From Gammaproteobacteria bacterium 45_16_T64 (GTDB lineage Bacteria > Pseudomonadota > Gammaproteobacteria > Pseudomonadales > Ketobacteraceae): 64,000 nucleotides of DNA. Location: contig MABD01000040.1 of NCBI GenBank assembly GCA_002162955.1, positions 56,926 through 120,925 of the forward strand, read 5' to 3'. This document shows, in pieces, positions 44,835 through 53,480 of the stretch. Position 1 is the first letter of the stretch. Each line of letters starts with the position of its first letter. Under the pieces are notes generated by a model. It saw only the letters and a list, made by a program, of their open reading frames with translations. It was not told the origin of the DNA and did not search any database. A program made the translations under genes and the position numbers.

Positions 44835-46010
44835 ATGAAGACAAGCCGGTTTTGCTGGGAAGACCCATTCAATATTTTATCACTACTCAGCCAAGAAGAA
44901 CTCGCTATTCAGAAAACCGCATCAGATTATGCCCAACAAGATTTAGCGCCTAGAGTACAAATGGCGTTTAGAAATGAAGTTTTCGATCGCAATATATTTC
45001 ATGAGATGGGCGACCTAGGGTTACTGGGAGCTACGCTCCCTACCGAATTGGGCGGTTCCGATATTAACTACACATCCTACGGACTCATCGCTAGAGAAAT
45101 TGAGAAAGTTGATAGTGGCTATCGGTCTGCCATGAGCGTTCAATCCTCATTGGTAATGCACCCCATTTACGCATATGGCTCCGAGCAACAGCGAAAAAAA
45201 TATCTGCCTAAGTTAGCCGCAGGTGAACACGTCGGTTGCTTCGGACTAACGGAACCCGACCACGGCTCAGACCCCAACGGCATGAAGACCACCGCTATTA
45301 AAGATGGCAACGGCTACCGTTTGGATGGACAGAAAATGTGGATAACCAATGCTCCCATTGCCGATATTTTTGTTGTTTGGGGGAAATTAGATGGGGAAAT
45401 TCGTGGCTTTATTCTGGAGCGTGACTTTGAAGGCCTATCTACCCCAACAATCCATGGCAAACTGTCCTTACGCGCCTCTATCACAGGAGAAATTATACTT
45501 GATAACGTATCGGTGCCCGAAAGTAATATATTACCGAATATTAAAGGACTGAGTGGCCCATTTGGTTGCTTAAACAAAGCTCGATTCGGCATCGCCTGGG
45601 GTTCTTTGGGTGCAGCAGAGACCTGCTGGAAAGCGGCCCGACAATATTGTCTCGACCGTACCCAATTCGGAAAACCATTAGCCGGCAATCAGCTCATCCA
45701 AAAGAAGCTGGCCGACATGCAAACTGACATCGCACTTGGCCTGAACGGAGCCCTATCCATGGGCCGGTTAATGGATAAACACCAATGTCCTGTCGAACTC
45801 ATATCAATGCTAAAAAGGAATAATTGCGGTAAAGCACTGGATATTGCAAGAACTGCAAGGGATATGCATGGTGCTAATGGTATCAGCGACGAATACCCTG
45901 TCATGCGACACATGCTTAACCTGGAGACCGTCAATACTTATGAAGGCACTCATGATATCCATGCATTAATATTAGGTAGAGCTCAAACGGGTATTCAAGC
46001 TTTCACGTAA
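44835..46010 (+). CDS. gcdH: Glutaryl-CoA dehydrogenase
   Basis: FAD enzyme of lysine and tryptophan breakdown that turns glutaryl-CoA into crotonyl-CoA plus CO2, passing electrons to ETF. The 391-residue length is normal. Landmarks are [33 protein letters not shown] (FAD and substrate loop), [39 protein letters not shown], and [15 protein letters not shown], in which Glu is the catalytic base. GGAG lies 11 bp before the ATG. The CoA-transferase often paired with gcdH is not adjacent here; a CaiB homologue is at 29610. Confidence 0.95.
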   Translation: MKTSRFCWEDPFNILSLLSQEELAIQKTASDYAQQDLAPRVQMAFRNEVFDRNIFHEMGDLGLLGATLPTELGGSDINYTSYGLIAREIEKVDSGYRSAMSVQSSLVMHPIYAYGSEQQRKKYLPKLAAGEHVGCFGLTEPDHGSDPNGMKTTAIKDGNGYRLDGQKMWITNAPIADIFVVWGKLDGEIRGFILERDFEGLSTPTIHGKLSLRASITGEIILDNVSVPESNILPNIKGLSGPFGCLNKARFGIAWGSLGAAETCWKAARQYCLDRTQFGKPLAGNQLIQKKLADMQTDIALGLNGALSMGRLMDKHQCPVELISMLKRNNCGKALDIARTARDMHGANGISDEYPVMRHMLNLETVNTYEGTHDIHALILGRAQTGIQAFT

Positions 46011-46061
46011 CACAGCAATACAGCAACACACATAATTCTAATAATAATCATTGAGGTCACA

Positions 46062-47468
46062 ATGAACGGTCGCCTATTGTCAATTATCGTATCGGGGCTC
46101 CTCGGGCTATATTGCTCCGCCGCCACATCCGAAGCACTCCCCGTTAATCAACAACAACTCGACAACGGGTTACACATCATTCACCACTACCGACCCTACG
46201 CGGACACTGTGACATTGCAAATGGTCGTTGAGGTGGGGCTTGCAGACTTCCAATGTGATCGCCAACAAATCCCACATATACTTGAACACATGTTGCTATC
46301 CAAAACCCAACGCTTCCCTGAAGGTGCAGCACGCAAAACAATCAAAGATCTTGGTGGGACCACAAGAGGCTATACAAAATCAGAATACACCCACTTTAGC
46401 GTCACCCTGCACTCTGATCTTGTATCAACGGGCCTGGATATTTTACACTCCATCATTTTCGAAGCCGATCTATCCTCATCCACGTTACACAAAAGCATAA
46501 CCGCCGTGCACTCTGAACTGGGCACATCTGACAACCCACTCAAAAACCTGATCAACGACACTCCAGCGGTAGTCGACCTTGGGATTGCCCGCCTATATGC
46601 CAATAGTAACCTGGACTGTACAACACAAAGCTCCCCAGAAAACACCTCACTATCCGATATTGAATCTGCCTATACCCGGTTTTACCACCCCAGCAATATG
46701 ACTCTCATCATCGTCGGCAACCTTCACTGGGAAGACCTAACTCAACATTATTTGACGCCGTTTAACGTTAATACAAGTCGTGTCGAGACTGAGAGTAGGA
46801 TAATCATTACACCTCATACAATCGATGCGTCCCCCATTATAGAAAACGATACATTCTCTGAATCTAAGGTTCACGTGAACTTGCTACTTCCCGCATCAGG
46901 AAAAAGCAGCGGTAAAGGCTCATCTTACGCTCTCATTAGTGACTTCTTAGGCGAGAAGTTGTTTTACGATTTACGCTCAGGACTAGGTATTGTGTATTCA
47001 CCGAGAGCAAAATACATAGCAGGAAGCGATTTGGGACACATTCATGCAACAACCGAAACAACGCCAGAGTGGGAATCCACAGTAACCCAACGCTTTCTAA
47101 ATCATTACAACACTCTTTATGTAGAAGGTATTCCCGCACAAGATGTTGCGCGACTAAAAAGGAAAGCCATCCTTCGGTATGAAAGTAAAGAACGAAAAAA
47201 TATCGATATTGCACAACAAATTCGACATCATCGACGTAATGTAAAATCCCAAGGAGCTATGCCGGATATCGTCGCAGAAATTGAATCAATCACACCATCA
47301 TCCATTCGGCAACTTATCCAAACGCAGTTGCCAGCACACCCTATTCTGGCAACACTACACCCTCTAAACAACCATCAATTATTTTTTAGAATATTACTTA
47401 TTATTGCCATCTCAGCGCTTATCGCACTCCCCTTATTAAGGAGAGCACGTAAAAACAGCGCTGTTTAA
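46062..47468 (+). CDS. M16-family peptidase with C-terminal membrane anchor
   Basis: A 468-residue exported protein: signal peptide to about ATSEA (residue 25), an M16 domain with HILEH (72-76) and Glu152 in TAVHSELG about 76 residues later, completing the zinc site, then a second M16-like half (FHPSNMTLIIVGN in the FYHPSNMTLI form). The C-terminal helix RILLIIAISALIALPLL followed by RRARKN should anchor it in the inner membrane with the protease in the periplasm. GAGG precedes the ATG. The stop codon overlaps by 4 bp the convergent ParA gene. Most M16B proteins lack this anchor. Confidence 0.8.
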   Translation: MNGRLLSIIVSGLLGLYCSAATSEALPVNQQQLDNGLHIIHHYRPYADTVTLQMVVEVGLADFQCDRQQIPHILEHMLLSKTQRFPEGAARKTIKDLGGTTRGYTKSEYTHFSVTLHSDLVSTGLDILHSIIFEADLSSSTLHKSITAVHSELGTSDNPLKNLINDTPAVVDLGIARLYANSNLDCTTQSSPENTSLSDIESAYTRFYHPSNMTLIIVGNLHWEDLTQHYLTPFNVNTSRVETESRIIITPHTIDASPIIENDTFSESKVHVNLLLPASGKSSGKGSSYALISDFLGEKLFYDLRSGLGIVYSPRAKYIAGSDLGHIHATTETTPEWESTVTQRFLNHYNTLYVEGIPAQDVARLKRKAILRYESKERKNIDIAQQIRHHRRNVKSQGAMPDIVAEIESITPSSIRQLIQTQLPAHPILATLHPLNNHQLFFRILLIIAISALIALPLLRRARKNSAV

Positions 47469-48289
47469 GATGCTTCAGTGCCAGTTGCTAGTTCACTAGC
47501 CACTGGTGCAACGCCAAAACCTGGATGCAACAAATCAAACAGAGCAACAAATTCCTGTGTCAATTTATGCTTTGGGAATGCATGTATTAATGGCAGAGAC
47601 TGGTCATGAGATTCGCGCATTTTAATCGACGAAGAGATGAATGCATCTAAAATTGGTAGTTTCTCATCCCGCAGCTCTTGAATAATACGCTGCGGTAAAC
47701 TTGCCCGAGGTTGGAATTGATTAACAACAATCCCTTCAACATCCAAATCTTCATTATGATCCGAGCGCGTCTCATCAACGTTTTCCATTAACGTATACAG
47801 GGCCTGACGAGAAAACTCATCACAATCAAACGGAATTAAACATGAATCCGCTGCAATTAACGCTGACATGGAATAGAAATTAAAGGCCGGTGGCGTATCA
47901 ATATAGATTGCGTCATAACCTTGTAGTGACGCAATACCATCACGTAACTTATATATTTTATGCTTTGACTCTAATTGCGACATGATATCCCCTAACTCAG
48001 GGTTCGCGGCTATCAGGTCTAAGTTTTTAAACGGAGTGGAAAGCACAAAGTCTTTTAATTTACGACGATTGCGACCTCTAAACGACAAAGTTTGTGCAAA
48101 AAACACCCCAATATCATTATCTGCAGTACTGGTAATATTCTTTCCCAGTAAATATTGAGTCGTATTACACTGCGGGTCCAGGTCAATGATAAGGGTTCGC
48201 AAACCTCGATCAGCACTAATCGCCGCTAAATTCGTTGCAATGCTTGATTTCCCAACGCCACCTTTTTGGTTAAATACAACTCTTCGCAT
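47465..48289 (-). CDS. ParA-family ATPase
   Basis: A 274-residue P-loop ATPase from ATG 48289 (GGGAG 7 bp before it); the frame extends to 48418. It starts MRRVVFNQKGGVGKSSIATN with a deviant Walker A KGGVGKSS, then TLIIDLDPQCN (A' motif) and YDAIYIDTPPAF (Walker B). These place it in the ParA/MinD/Soj class that moves DNA or protein complexes. No parB or parS-like repeat is nearby, so it is an orphan that may position another cargo. A YkvA gene lies 46 bp upstream on the same strand. Confidence 0.88.
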   Translation of the reverse strand: MRRVVFNQKGGVGKSSIATNLAAISADRGLRTLIIDLDPQCNTTQYLLGKNITSTADNDIGVFFAQTLSFRGRNRRKLKDFVLSTPFKNLDLIAANPELGDIMSQLESKHKIYKLRDGIASLQGYDAIYIDTPPAFNFYSMSALIAADSCLIPFDCDEFSRQALYTLMENVDETRSDHNEDLDVEGIVVNQFQPRASLPQRIIQELRDEKLPILDAFISSSIKMRESHDQSLPLIHAFPKHKLTQEFVALFDLLHPGFGVAPVASELATGTEAS

Positions 48290-48335
48290 ATCGCGCTCCC
48301 CGCAGTTCCTTGGTCTTACAATTTGAGATAGATAC

Positions 48336-48764
48336 TTATGATCGATAGTCTTTATCGTCGAGGGTATCTGGAATTTCCAGCTGTGAACGAATTCTAAGGG
48401 AAACCAGCATCTCTTCAACCCTTTTCTTTATCCGCGGGGAAATATGCGCTGTTACCGCAGCAAACGCCGCCGCGAGCACACCTAAATCATCAACAAATCC
48501 TATCACTGGTGCAACGTCAGGTATCGCATCAGGCGTGAACACAAAATACCCTAAAGCCCCCACCACAATCGCTTTCACCCAAACTGGGGTGTCAGAAGAA
48601 CGCACTAGGTAATATAATTGTAACGACATCGACAACATTTTCAGTCCACGAGGACCTTGCAAAAATGGCGCTATAGCAACTACCTTAGTAAGGAACTTCT
48701 CGTGACTATATTCACCGTCGTATTCGACGTTATGAACAAACGCAGGGTTTCGGGTACTGGCCAC
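48336..48764 (-). CDS. YkvA/DUF1232-family membrane protein
   Basis: A 142-residue protein starting with GTG, supported by AGGAG 6 bp upstream. The DUF1232 core is clear: WVKAIVVGALGYFVFTPDAIPDVAPVIGFVDDLGVLAAA in short pieces, with PDAIPD and DDLGVL as signature. One or two membrane helices flank it. The function is unknown. It lies upstream of parA in the same orientation. Confidence 0.85.
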   Translation of the reverse strand: MASTRNPAFVHNVEYDGEYSHEKFLTKVVAIAPFLQGPRGLKMLSMSLQLYYLVRSSDTPVWVKAIVVGALGYFVFTPDAIPDVAPVIGFVDDLGVLAAAFAAVTAHISPRIKKRVEEMLVSLRIRSQLEIPDTLDDKDYRS

Positions 48765-48944
48765 TTGATACTCCTAAACATGAAATAACCTATAATGACT
48801 TCATCTATGAGCTCGATCATTTATCTGTTCAGTATAGCCTTCTCGGTTGACCTATTGTCAATATATCAATAACTTATGGGATTAGTTAGCACGCACCCTA
48901 TTAACCCAAAACAACGATCATTTAGCACTCACAAGGAGTCCATT

Positions 48945-49316
48945 ATGAGTAACTCAGATGAAATCAAACGTAATTCCCACAACATTTGGCTTGCGGGGCT
49001 TGGTGCATATTCGACCAAAGAATCTGAGGGCTCTAAGCACTACGAAACGTTGATCGCGAAAGGTAAGCTATTAGAAGAAAAGAACAATGAACATGAAGAA
49101 AAGATAGGAAAGCCCACCTCAGATTCTCGCTTACATGACCTTAAATCAAGAGCAAACCAAACGATGGATCGCATCGAGAAGGCCTTCGATCAGCGAGTAT
49201 CATCCGCCCTAAGCAGGCTAGGTATCAGCACCCGCACAGACCTCGATGATTTAAATGCTAAGATTGAGATATTGACCGACGCACTTGAAAAAGCCACCAA
49301 GCAACTTGAAAAATAG
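48945..49316 (+). CDS. Phasin (polyhydroxyalkanoate granule-associated protein)
   Basis: A 123-residue helical protein from ATG 48945, chosen for AAGGAG 7 bp upstream; the frame extends to 48876. It begins with SHNIWLAGLGAYSTKESEG, the signature of the phasin family that coats PHA granules, followed by coiled-coil helices (FDQRVSSALSRLGISTRTDLDDLNAKIEIL in pieces). PHA synthase is not in the window. The 49324 gene lies 7 bp downstream, so the two are probably one transcript. Confidence 0.88.
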   Translation: MSNSDEIKRNSHNIWLAGLGAYSTKESEGSKHYETLIAKGKLLEEKNNEHEEKIGKPTSDSRLHDLKSRANQTMDRIEKAFDQRVSSALSRLGISTRTDLDDLNAKIEILTDALEKATKQLEK

Positions 49317-49323
49317 CTAAGCC

Positions 49324-49674
49324 ATGAACCCATTTCTCGTAATTATTTTGACTGCCGCACTATCCAGCATTTTCACACTATGTCTGGGTTATTATGTCAT
49401 GCGGAAATTATTACAAGAGCATGCACAAAAGAATGCTCAAAAATTCATCGAACAAATGAAAGACGAGATCGGTCCCGTCATTGAAGCACGCGTTAAGCAA
49501 GGGGTAAAAGACGGTGTTGCTGCCATTCCATCGAGAGAAGTACTGAGAGAGACGACCCGTACAATGGCAAAAACCGGCGCAGATATTGTGGGAGATACGT
49601 TAAAACCACTGCTGAGCAAACGTGGAAGTAACCGACGCAGTTCAAGTTACAAGGATCAAAATCCCAAAGATTGA
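49324..49674 (+). CDS. Small membrane-anchored protein after the phasin
   Basis: A 116-residue protein with an N-terminal membrane helix (about residues 4-24), then a cytoplasmic helical part (LLQEHAQKNAQKFIEQMKDE, VKQGVKDGVAAIP) and a basic Ser-rich tail. I know no family for it. The 7-bp gap to the phasin gene suggests a joint role at PHA granules or at the membrane. Confidence 0.65.
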   Translation: MNPFLVIILTAALSSIFTLCLGYYVMRKLLQEHAQKNAQKFIEQMKDEIGPVIEARVKQGVKDGVAAIPSREVLRETTRTMAKTGADIVGDTLKPLLSKRGSNRRSSSYKDQNPKD

Positions 49675-49717
49675 GCCGCTAAAGACTAGTCGCTCTTTGC
49701 ACACACTAAACGCCAGC

Positions 49718-50518
49718 TTAATCTTCCTTTGATGAACGGCCTTTCCATCTGGCGCCGCCTCTCAATCGAGGTATTAGCAAAGCCATGGCCACTATGAGCA
49801 TCACCATAGTATCGAGAGGAAGTTCAGTCGCCGCTTCCAGCTCTACATAACCATTATGCGTTAAAAAGGCCAGTACAATTAATGCAAGTCCAATAATAGT
49901 ACTCACTTGATTGGCCCTTCTATCTGACTCAAGCATCTTACGAATACTGACTATTTCATCTGTTTGGGCCTGCTGCGCATGGTTCTGCGCTTTCAGCATC
50001 ACCAATGTTTCATTAACTAACTGAGGCAAATGCTCGATTCTGCTCATCCATGCTGGCTCATGCTCACGCAAAGCACGCAATATATCTTCAAAGCTCTCAA
50101 AATCGGGCAGCCAATAACGTACGATTCTGCGTAACATGGACCAAAGACTATATTCCGCCGCGATATCCATTAAGTCCGCCAGCAACTCAATATCTCCGCT
50201 GACCTTGGGTTTCTCTCCAGAATGGTCGTCTAGCCCCTCTGATGCTCCCAACACATAACGCGCAAATAACCACGAACTCATTCGCAAACGCGCGTCAATA
50301 GGACCCTCATGTTCAGAAAATAACTGAACACCGTCATCGCAAACAGCCAGGTAAAATGAGAAGTCAGGGTCACTGGCCTTAATTCTAATGACCCTGCCAG
50401 TATGGACCTGTAATCGTTCGGCCAATTCAGGGTCCAGTGATATCGCTTGATTCATGGCGGCTTCAAGCACTTCCATAATCAGAATTTGGCCGATTGGCTC
50501 ATTATTCTCTGTGGTCAT
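49718..50518 (-). CDS. UbiJ-like SCP2-fold protein with C-terminal membrane segments
   Basis: A 266-residue protein if it starts at the ATG at 50518; an alternative ATG at 50560 would add 14 residues, and neither has a strong Shine-Dalgarno sequence. The first 150 residues follow the SCP2-like lipid-binding layout of UbiJ (LEAAMNQAISLDPELAERL, RVIRIKASDPDFSFYLAV, SGDIELLADLMDIA). A coiled coil follows and then two C-terminal membrane helices (STIIGLALIVLAFLTHNG, LDTMVMLIVAMALLIP). UbiJ in E. coli helps ubiquinone synthesis and lacks membrane helices, so this is a relative, not ubiJ itself. Confidence 0.65.
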   Translation of the reverse strand: MTTENNEPIGQILIMEVLEAAMNQAISLDPELAERLQVHTGRVIRIKASDPDFSFYLAVCDDGVQLFSEHEGPIDARLRMSSWLFARYVLGASEGLDDHSGEKPKVSGDIELLADLMDIAAEYSLWSMLRRIVRYWLPDFESFEDILRALREHEPAWMSRIEHLPQLVNETLVMLKAQNHAQQAQTDEIVSIRKMLESDRRANQVSTIIGLALIVLAFLTHNGYVELEAATELPLDTMVMLIVAMALLIPRLRGGARWKGRSSKED

Positions 50519-50751
50519 CCTAATTAGCCCCCCGCTATCACTACTGCCCATTGTGAACATTTAACCATCACAATCTGGCCTATTCAAACCGTCTTCGACA
50601 TTCTACAAGTAGAATTAAATGTGATGAACTACAAAAAGATCTAAATTTTCCGAACTGGATGGGTATAATAGCCACCCTGTATAGTCACCAGATAGCCACC
50701 TTACTCCAAAAGCGGAATCTAGGGTAGGTATAAAGGAATTAGGCTGCAATA

Positions 50752-51981
50752 ATGTCGGAATTTTTTGTTGAGTTTTGGAACCACCCTGATTTTATAAAAT
50801 ATGCGATTATCCCGCTTATCGCAGCAGGGGTGGGCTGGGTTACCAATTGGGTCGCGATTCAAATGACCTTTTACCCCACAACGTTTATTGGCATTCCGCC
50901 CATCTTGGGTTGGCAGGGCATCATTCCCGCCAAAGGCGAGAAAATGGCAGGTATTGTCGTTGACAATACCCTAGCAAAAATAAGTACCATCCAAGAGATC
51001 TTCCAGGAATTCGAGCCAGATGCTATCGCTCATCATATAATCAAAGTCGCTGATTCTCGAATAGAAGAATTCACTGACGATATCATGAATGATAAGAATG
51101 CTATTCTGTGGGAAAACTTACCGAATATAATGAAAAATCGTGCCTACGCCAGCGCGAGGAAGCAGCTCCCGAAGATAATGGATAGCTTGATGGAAGACCT
51201 TCAGGCAAACATTGAAGATCTAATCGACCCGAAAGCGCTTATTATTAGCAAATTAACGGAAGATAAAGCGATGCTCAATCGCGTATTCCAGGAGTGCGGG
51301 GAAGCGGAATTCAAATTTATCATTAATTCGGGGCTATATTTTGGGTTCTTATTCGGCATTATCCAAATGTTCGCTTGGTATGTATTTGCTGAAAGCTGGC
51401 TACTTCCGGCCTTTGGACTTCTTGTTGGCCTAGCAACCAATTGGTTGGCTTTACGTTTAATATTCCAACCCCTTAACCCCATTTATGTATTTGGCATTAA
51501 GATTCAGGGACTATTCCTAAGTCGACAGAATGCGGTATCCGAGGTTTTTTGCCGTATTATCACTGCAGAAGTTCTCACTATTGGCAGCGTAATGAATGAG
51601 ATATTCCGTGGCCCTAAATCCGACCGAACGAAGTCCCTCATCAAGAAACACCTCAGGCCATTGATTGATGGTGGCCTCGTAAAAACGGTTGCACAATTAA
51701 CCGTTGGACCAGAAGGTTTTGTGGACCTCAAACGCACGATAGAAGCTAAAACCATCGAGATGTCCCTCGAATCCTTTGATGACCCTCAATTCACCCGAGA
51801 ACGAGGTGTCGTTATCGAAAAGATGTTCCGAGAGCGCATGCAAGCGATGACATCAGAAGAGTTTCAGGACCTATTGCGTCCAGCCTTCCAAGAAGACGAA
51901 TGGATACTCATCGTCGTTGGCGGCGCTCTCGGTCTAGCCGCGGGTTTTGCACAACTATTCTTCATGTTTGCGTCTACATAA
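50752..51981 (+). CDS. DUF445-family membrane protein (paralogue 1)
   Basis: A 409-residue protein with an N-terminal helix including VGWVTNWVAIQMTFYP, the DUF445 signature, a middle region of soluble helices (ILWENLPNIMKNRAYA), a second membrane pair around residues 200-240 that repeats the motif as VGLATNWLALRLIFQPLNP, and a C-terminal hydrophobic helix. The two TNWLAL-type motifs are the mark of the family. The function is unknown. A paralogue lies 344 bp downstream on the same strand. Confidence 0.88.
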   Translation: MSEFFVEFWNHPDFIKYAIIPLIAAGVGWVTNWVAIQMTFYPTTFIGIPPILGWQGIIPAKGEKMAGIVVDNTLAKISTIQEIFQEFEPDAIAHHIIKVADSRIEEFTDDIMNDKNAILWENLPNIMKNRAYASARKQLPKIMDSLMEDLQANIEDLIDPKALIISKLTEDKAMLNRVFQECGEAEFKFIINSGLYFGFLFGIIQMFAWYVFAESWLLPAFGLLVGLATNWLALRLIFQPLNPIYVFGIKIQGLFLSRQNAVSEVFCRIITAEVLTIGSVMNEIFRGPKSDRTKSLIKKHLRPLIDGGLVKTVAQLTVGPEGFVDLKRTIEAKTIEMSLESFDDPQFTRERGVVIEKMFRERMQAMTSEEFQDLLRPAFQEDEWILIVVGGALGLAAGFAQLFFMFAST

Positions 51982-52325
51982 ACAACCGCCCCTCCTCTTT
52001 TCTATTTCGCCTGTCTTAGAGTCAGCCGTCATTGGCTCTTAAGACAGCGTCACATTTTCCTTGCCCAATGCAATTTACTTCACTATTGCATACAATTTTC
52101 TGCAAAATGTGAGTAGAATGCGTTACTTAGCTCATACATTGGCGCCAGTGCTAGAATCTAGCCCCGCATCACCTGAGCAGTTTTCATAACAAAGAGAAGC
52201 CGATAAATTGGCTCGTTGATGGCATAACAAAAACCAGAAAGAGCGCGATGCTACTCTGATCAAAAAAACACATGCCTTGAATAATTTCCATACGCAACAA
52301 TTATAATAACGGCATCCAACAATCC
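51982..52325. other. Intergenic region between the two DUF445 genes
   Basis: A 344-bp gap. An imperfect stem-loop is possible at 52011-52047 (CTGTCTTA and TAAGACAG, 8 bp, with inner AGCC/GGCT), which could end the first transcript. Otherwise there is only AT-rich sequence, including the likely promoter of the second gene. Confidence 0.4.
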
Positions 52326-53462
52326 ATGTTTGAAGAATTAACGTCAAATCAATGGTTTTTGATCTGCAGCATTCCTCTGTTAGGTGCGGTGGTAGGCTAT
52401 GCTGTGCGCGTGCTGAGCCAAGTACTTACCTACGGTAGCCACCCAGAAAGCCAATGGGGTTTAGCCTTTTATACTCGTAAGTTGCTCGCTCCTCTTATAT
52501 ACCATCATTTACTACACAAGCATTTATCCACAGCCCAGCTCTACGAACATTTAGGGCCCGAGCGCATGGTTAAGCAAATAGTTAAGCATCTACGTCCCAG
52601 GCTCGATACGATCATCGATGAAACCATGGAACAGAATCATGATATCTTTTGGGAAAACTTACCCATAACGGTTAAAAACCGCTTCTATGGCCGAGCTCAC
52701 AAAATACTACCAAACGTAATCGATAATGTAGTAGAAGATATTGGCGACAACATTGACCGACTCGCCACGCTAGAAGAAATCAGCTTTCACAACCTATTGG
52801 AATCACCCAGCGCGGTACCGAAAATAGTCCGTCAACTCGATGAAAATCAAGGCGCCAAGAAAACGATACTCGGCATATTAACAGGTTACACGCTAGGGCT
52901 ATTGGTACTGATTTCGTGGCTAGTCGCCGAGCACTGGAGTGTACTGGTCCTCGGCTATTGCGTTGTTTCTATCTGCTGCTTCTGGGTTATTCATCACGCT
53001 TCTACTCGCCCTTCAACTAACCCAGATGTTATATCCCAGCTTCTCTCCACCTATGCGCTTGCCCCCATTCCATCCCTCAAATTCTTACTTACCGAAGGGA
53101 GGAGTCGATTTGCCCGCAATCTCATTAAAAAGCACGCGACCCCCATTATTGACAGAGCTACGTTAAGAACCTTCACGCAGCTCACCATTGGCCCAAGCGG
53201 TTACGCCAACGTTAAACAGCAACTATCACACAATTTATACCGAGAATATTTTTCAGCAATAAAAGAGGATCGCTTTGTCGAAACCCAGCGATTACAGTTA
53301 GAGCACCACCTGTCAAAGACCGTTGTGTTGTCAGAAGCAAATACCTCCGCAATACTCGACACTCTTAGGAAAACCCAAAACCAATTCCTACTGCCAGTTT
53401 CCCTGTTAGTCGGCAGTTTTTCTGGGCTTTCTCTCTACTTCCTTATTCGTTCCTTAGGCTAA
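52326..53462 (+). CDS. DUF445-like membrane protein (paralogue 2, divergent)
   Basis: A 378-residue protein related to the preceding gene: both share IxWENLPxxxKNRxYxRA-type text (IFWENLPITVKNRFYG here), QLTIGPSGY/QLTVGPEGF and a similar length. The two TNWLAL-type signatures are lost, replaced by SIPLLGAVVGYAVRVLSQ and ordinary membrane helices. It is therefore a diverged copy, perhaps with a changed or regulatory role. The ATG has no clear ribosome binding site. Confidence 0.75.
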   Translation: MFEELTSNQWFLICSIPLLGAVVGYAVRVLSQVLTYGSHPESQWGLAFYTRKLLAPLIYHHLLHKHLSTAQLYEHLGPERMVKQIVKHLRPRLDTIIDETMEQNHDIFWENLPITVKNRFYGRAHKILPNVIDNVVEDIGDNIDRLATLEEISFHNLLESPSAVPKIVRQLDENQGAKKTILGILTGYTLGLLVLISWLVAEHWSVLVLGYCVVSICCFWVIHHASTRPSTNPDVISQLLSTYALAPIPSLKFLLTEGRSRFARNLIKKHATPIIDRATLRTFTQLTIGPSGYANVKQQLSHNLYREYFSAIKEDRFVETQRLQLEHHLSKTVVLSEANTSAILDTLRKTQNQFLLPVSLLVGSFSGLSLYFLIRSLG

Positions 53463-53480
53463 CCCTGTCCCGCGGGTTAG
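53459..53480. terminator. Small stem-loop between convergent genes
   Basis: A 7-bp stem (CTAACCC at 53459-53465, GGGTTAG at 53474-53480) overlapping the stop codons of the DUF445-like and serine hydrolase genes. No T-run on either side, so the role is doubtful. Confidence 0.3.

Noticed and set aside
47465..48289. Plasmid or chromosome partition locus
   Set aside because: ParA-like protein present but no ParB gene or parS-like repeats close by.
52524..52532. Another perfect TTATCCACA
   Set aside because: Lies inside the coding part of the second DUF445 gene without the inverted partner; expected by chance.
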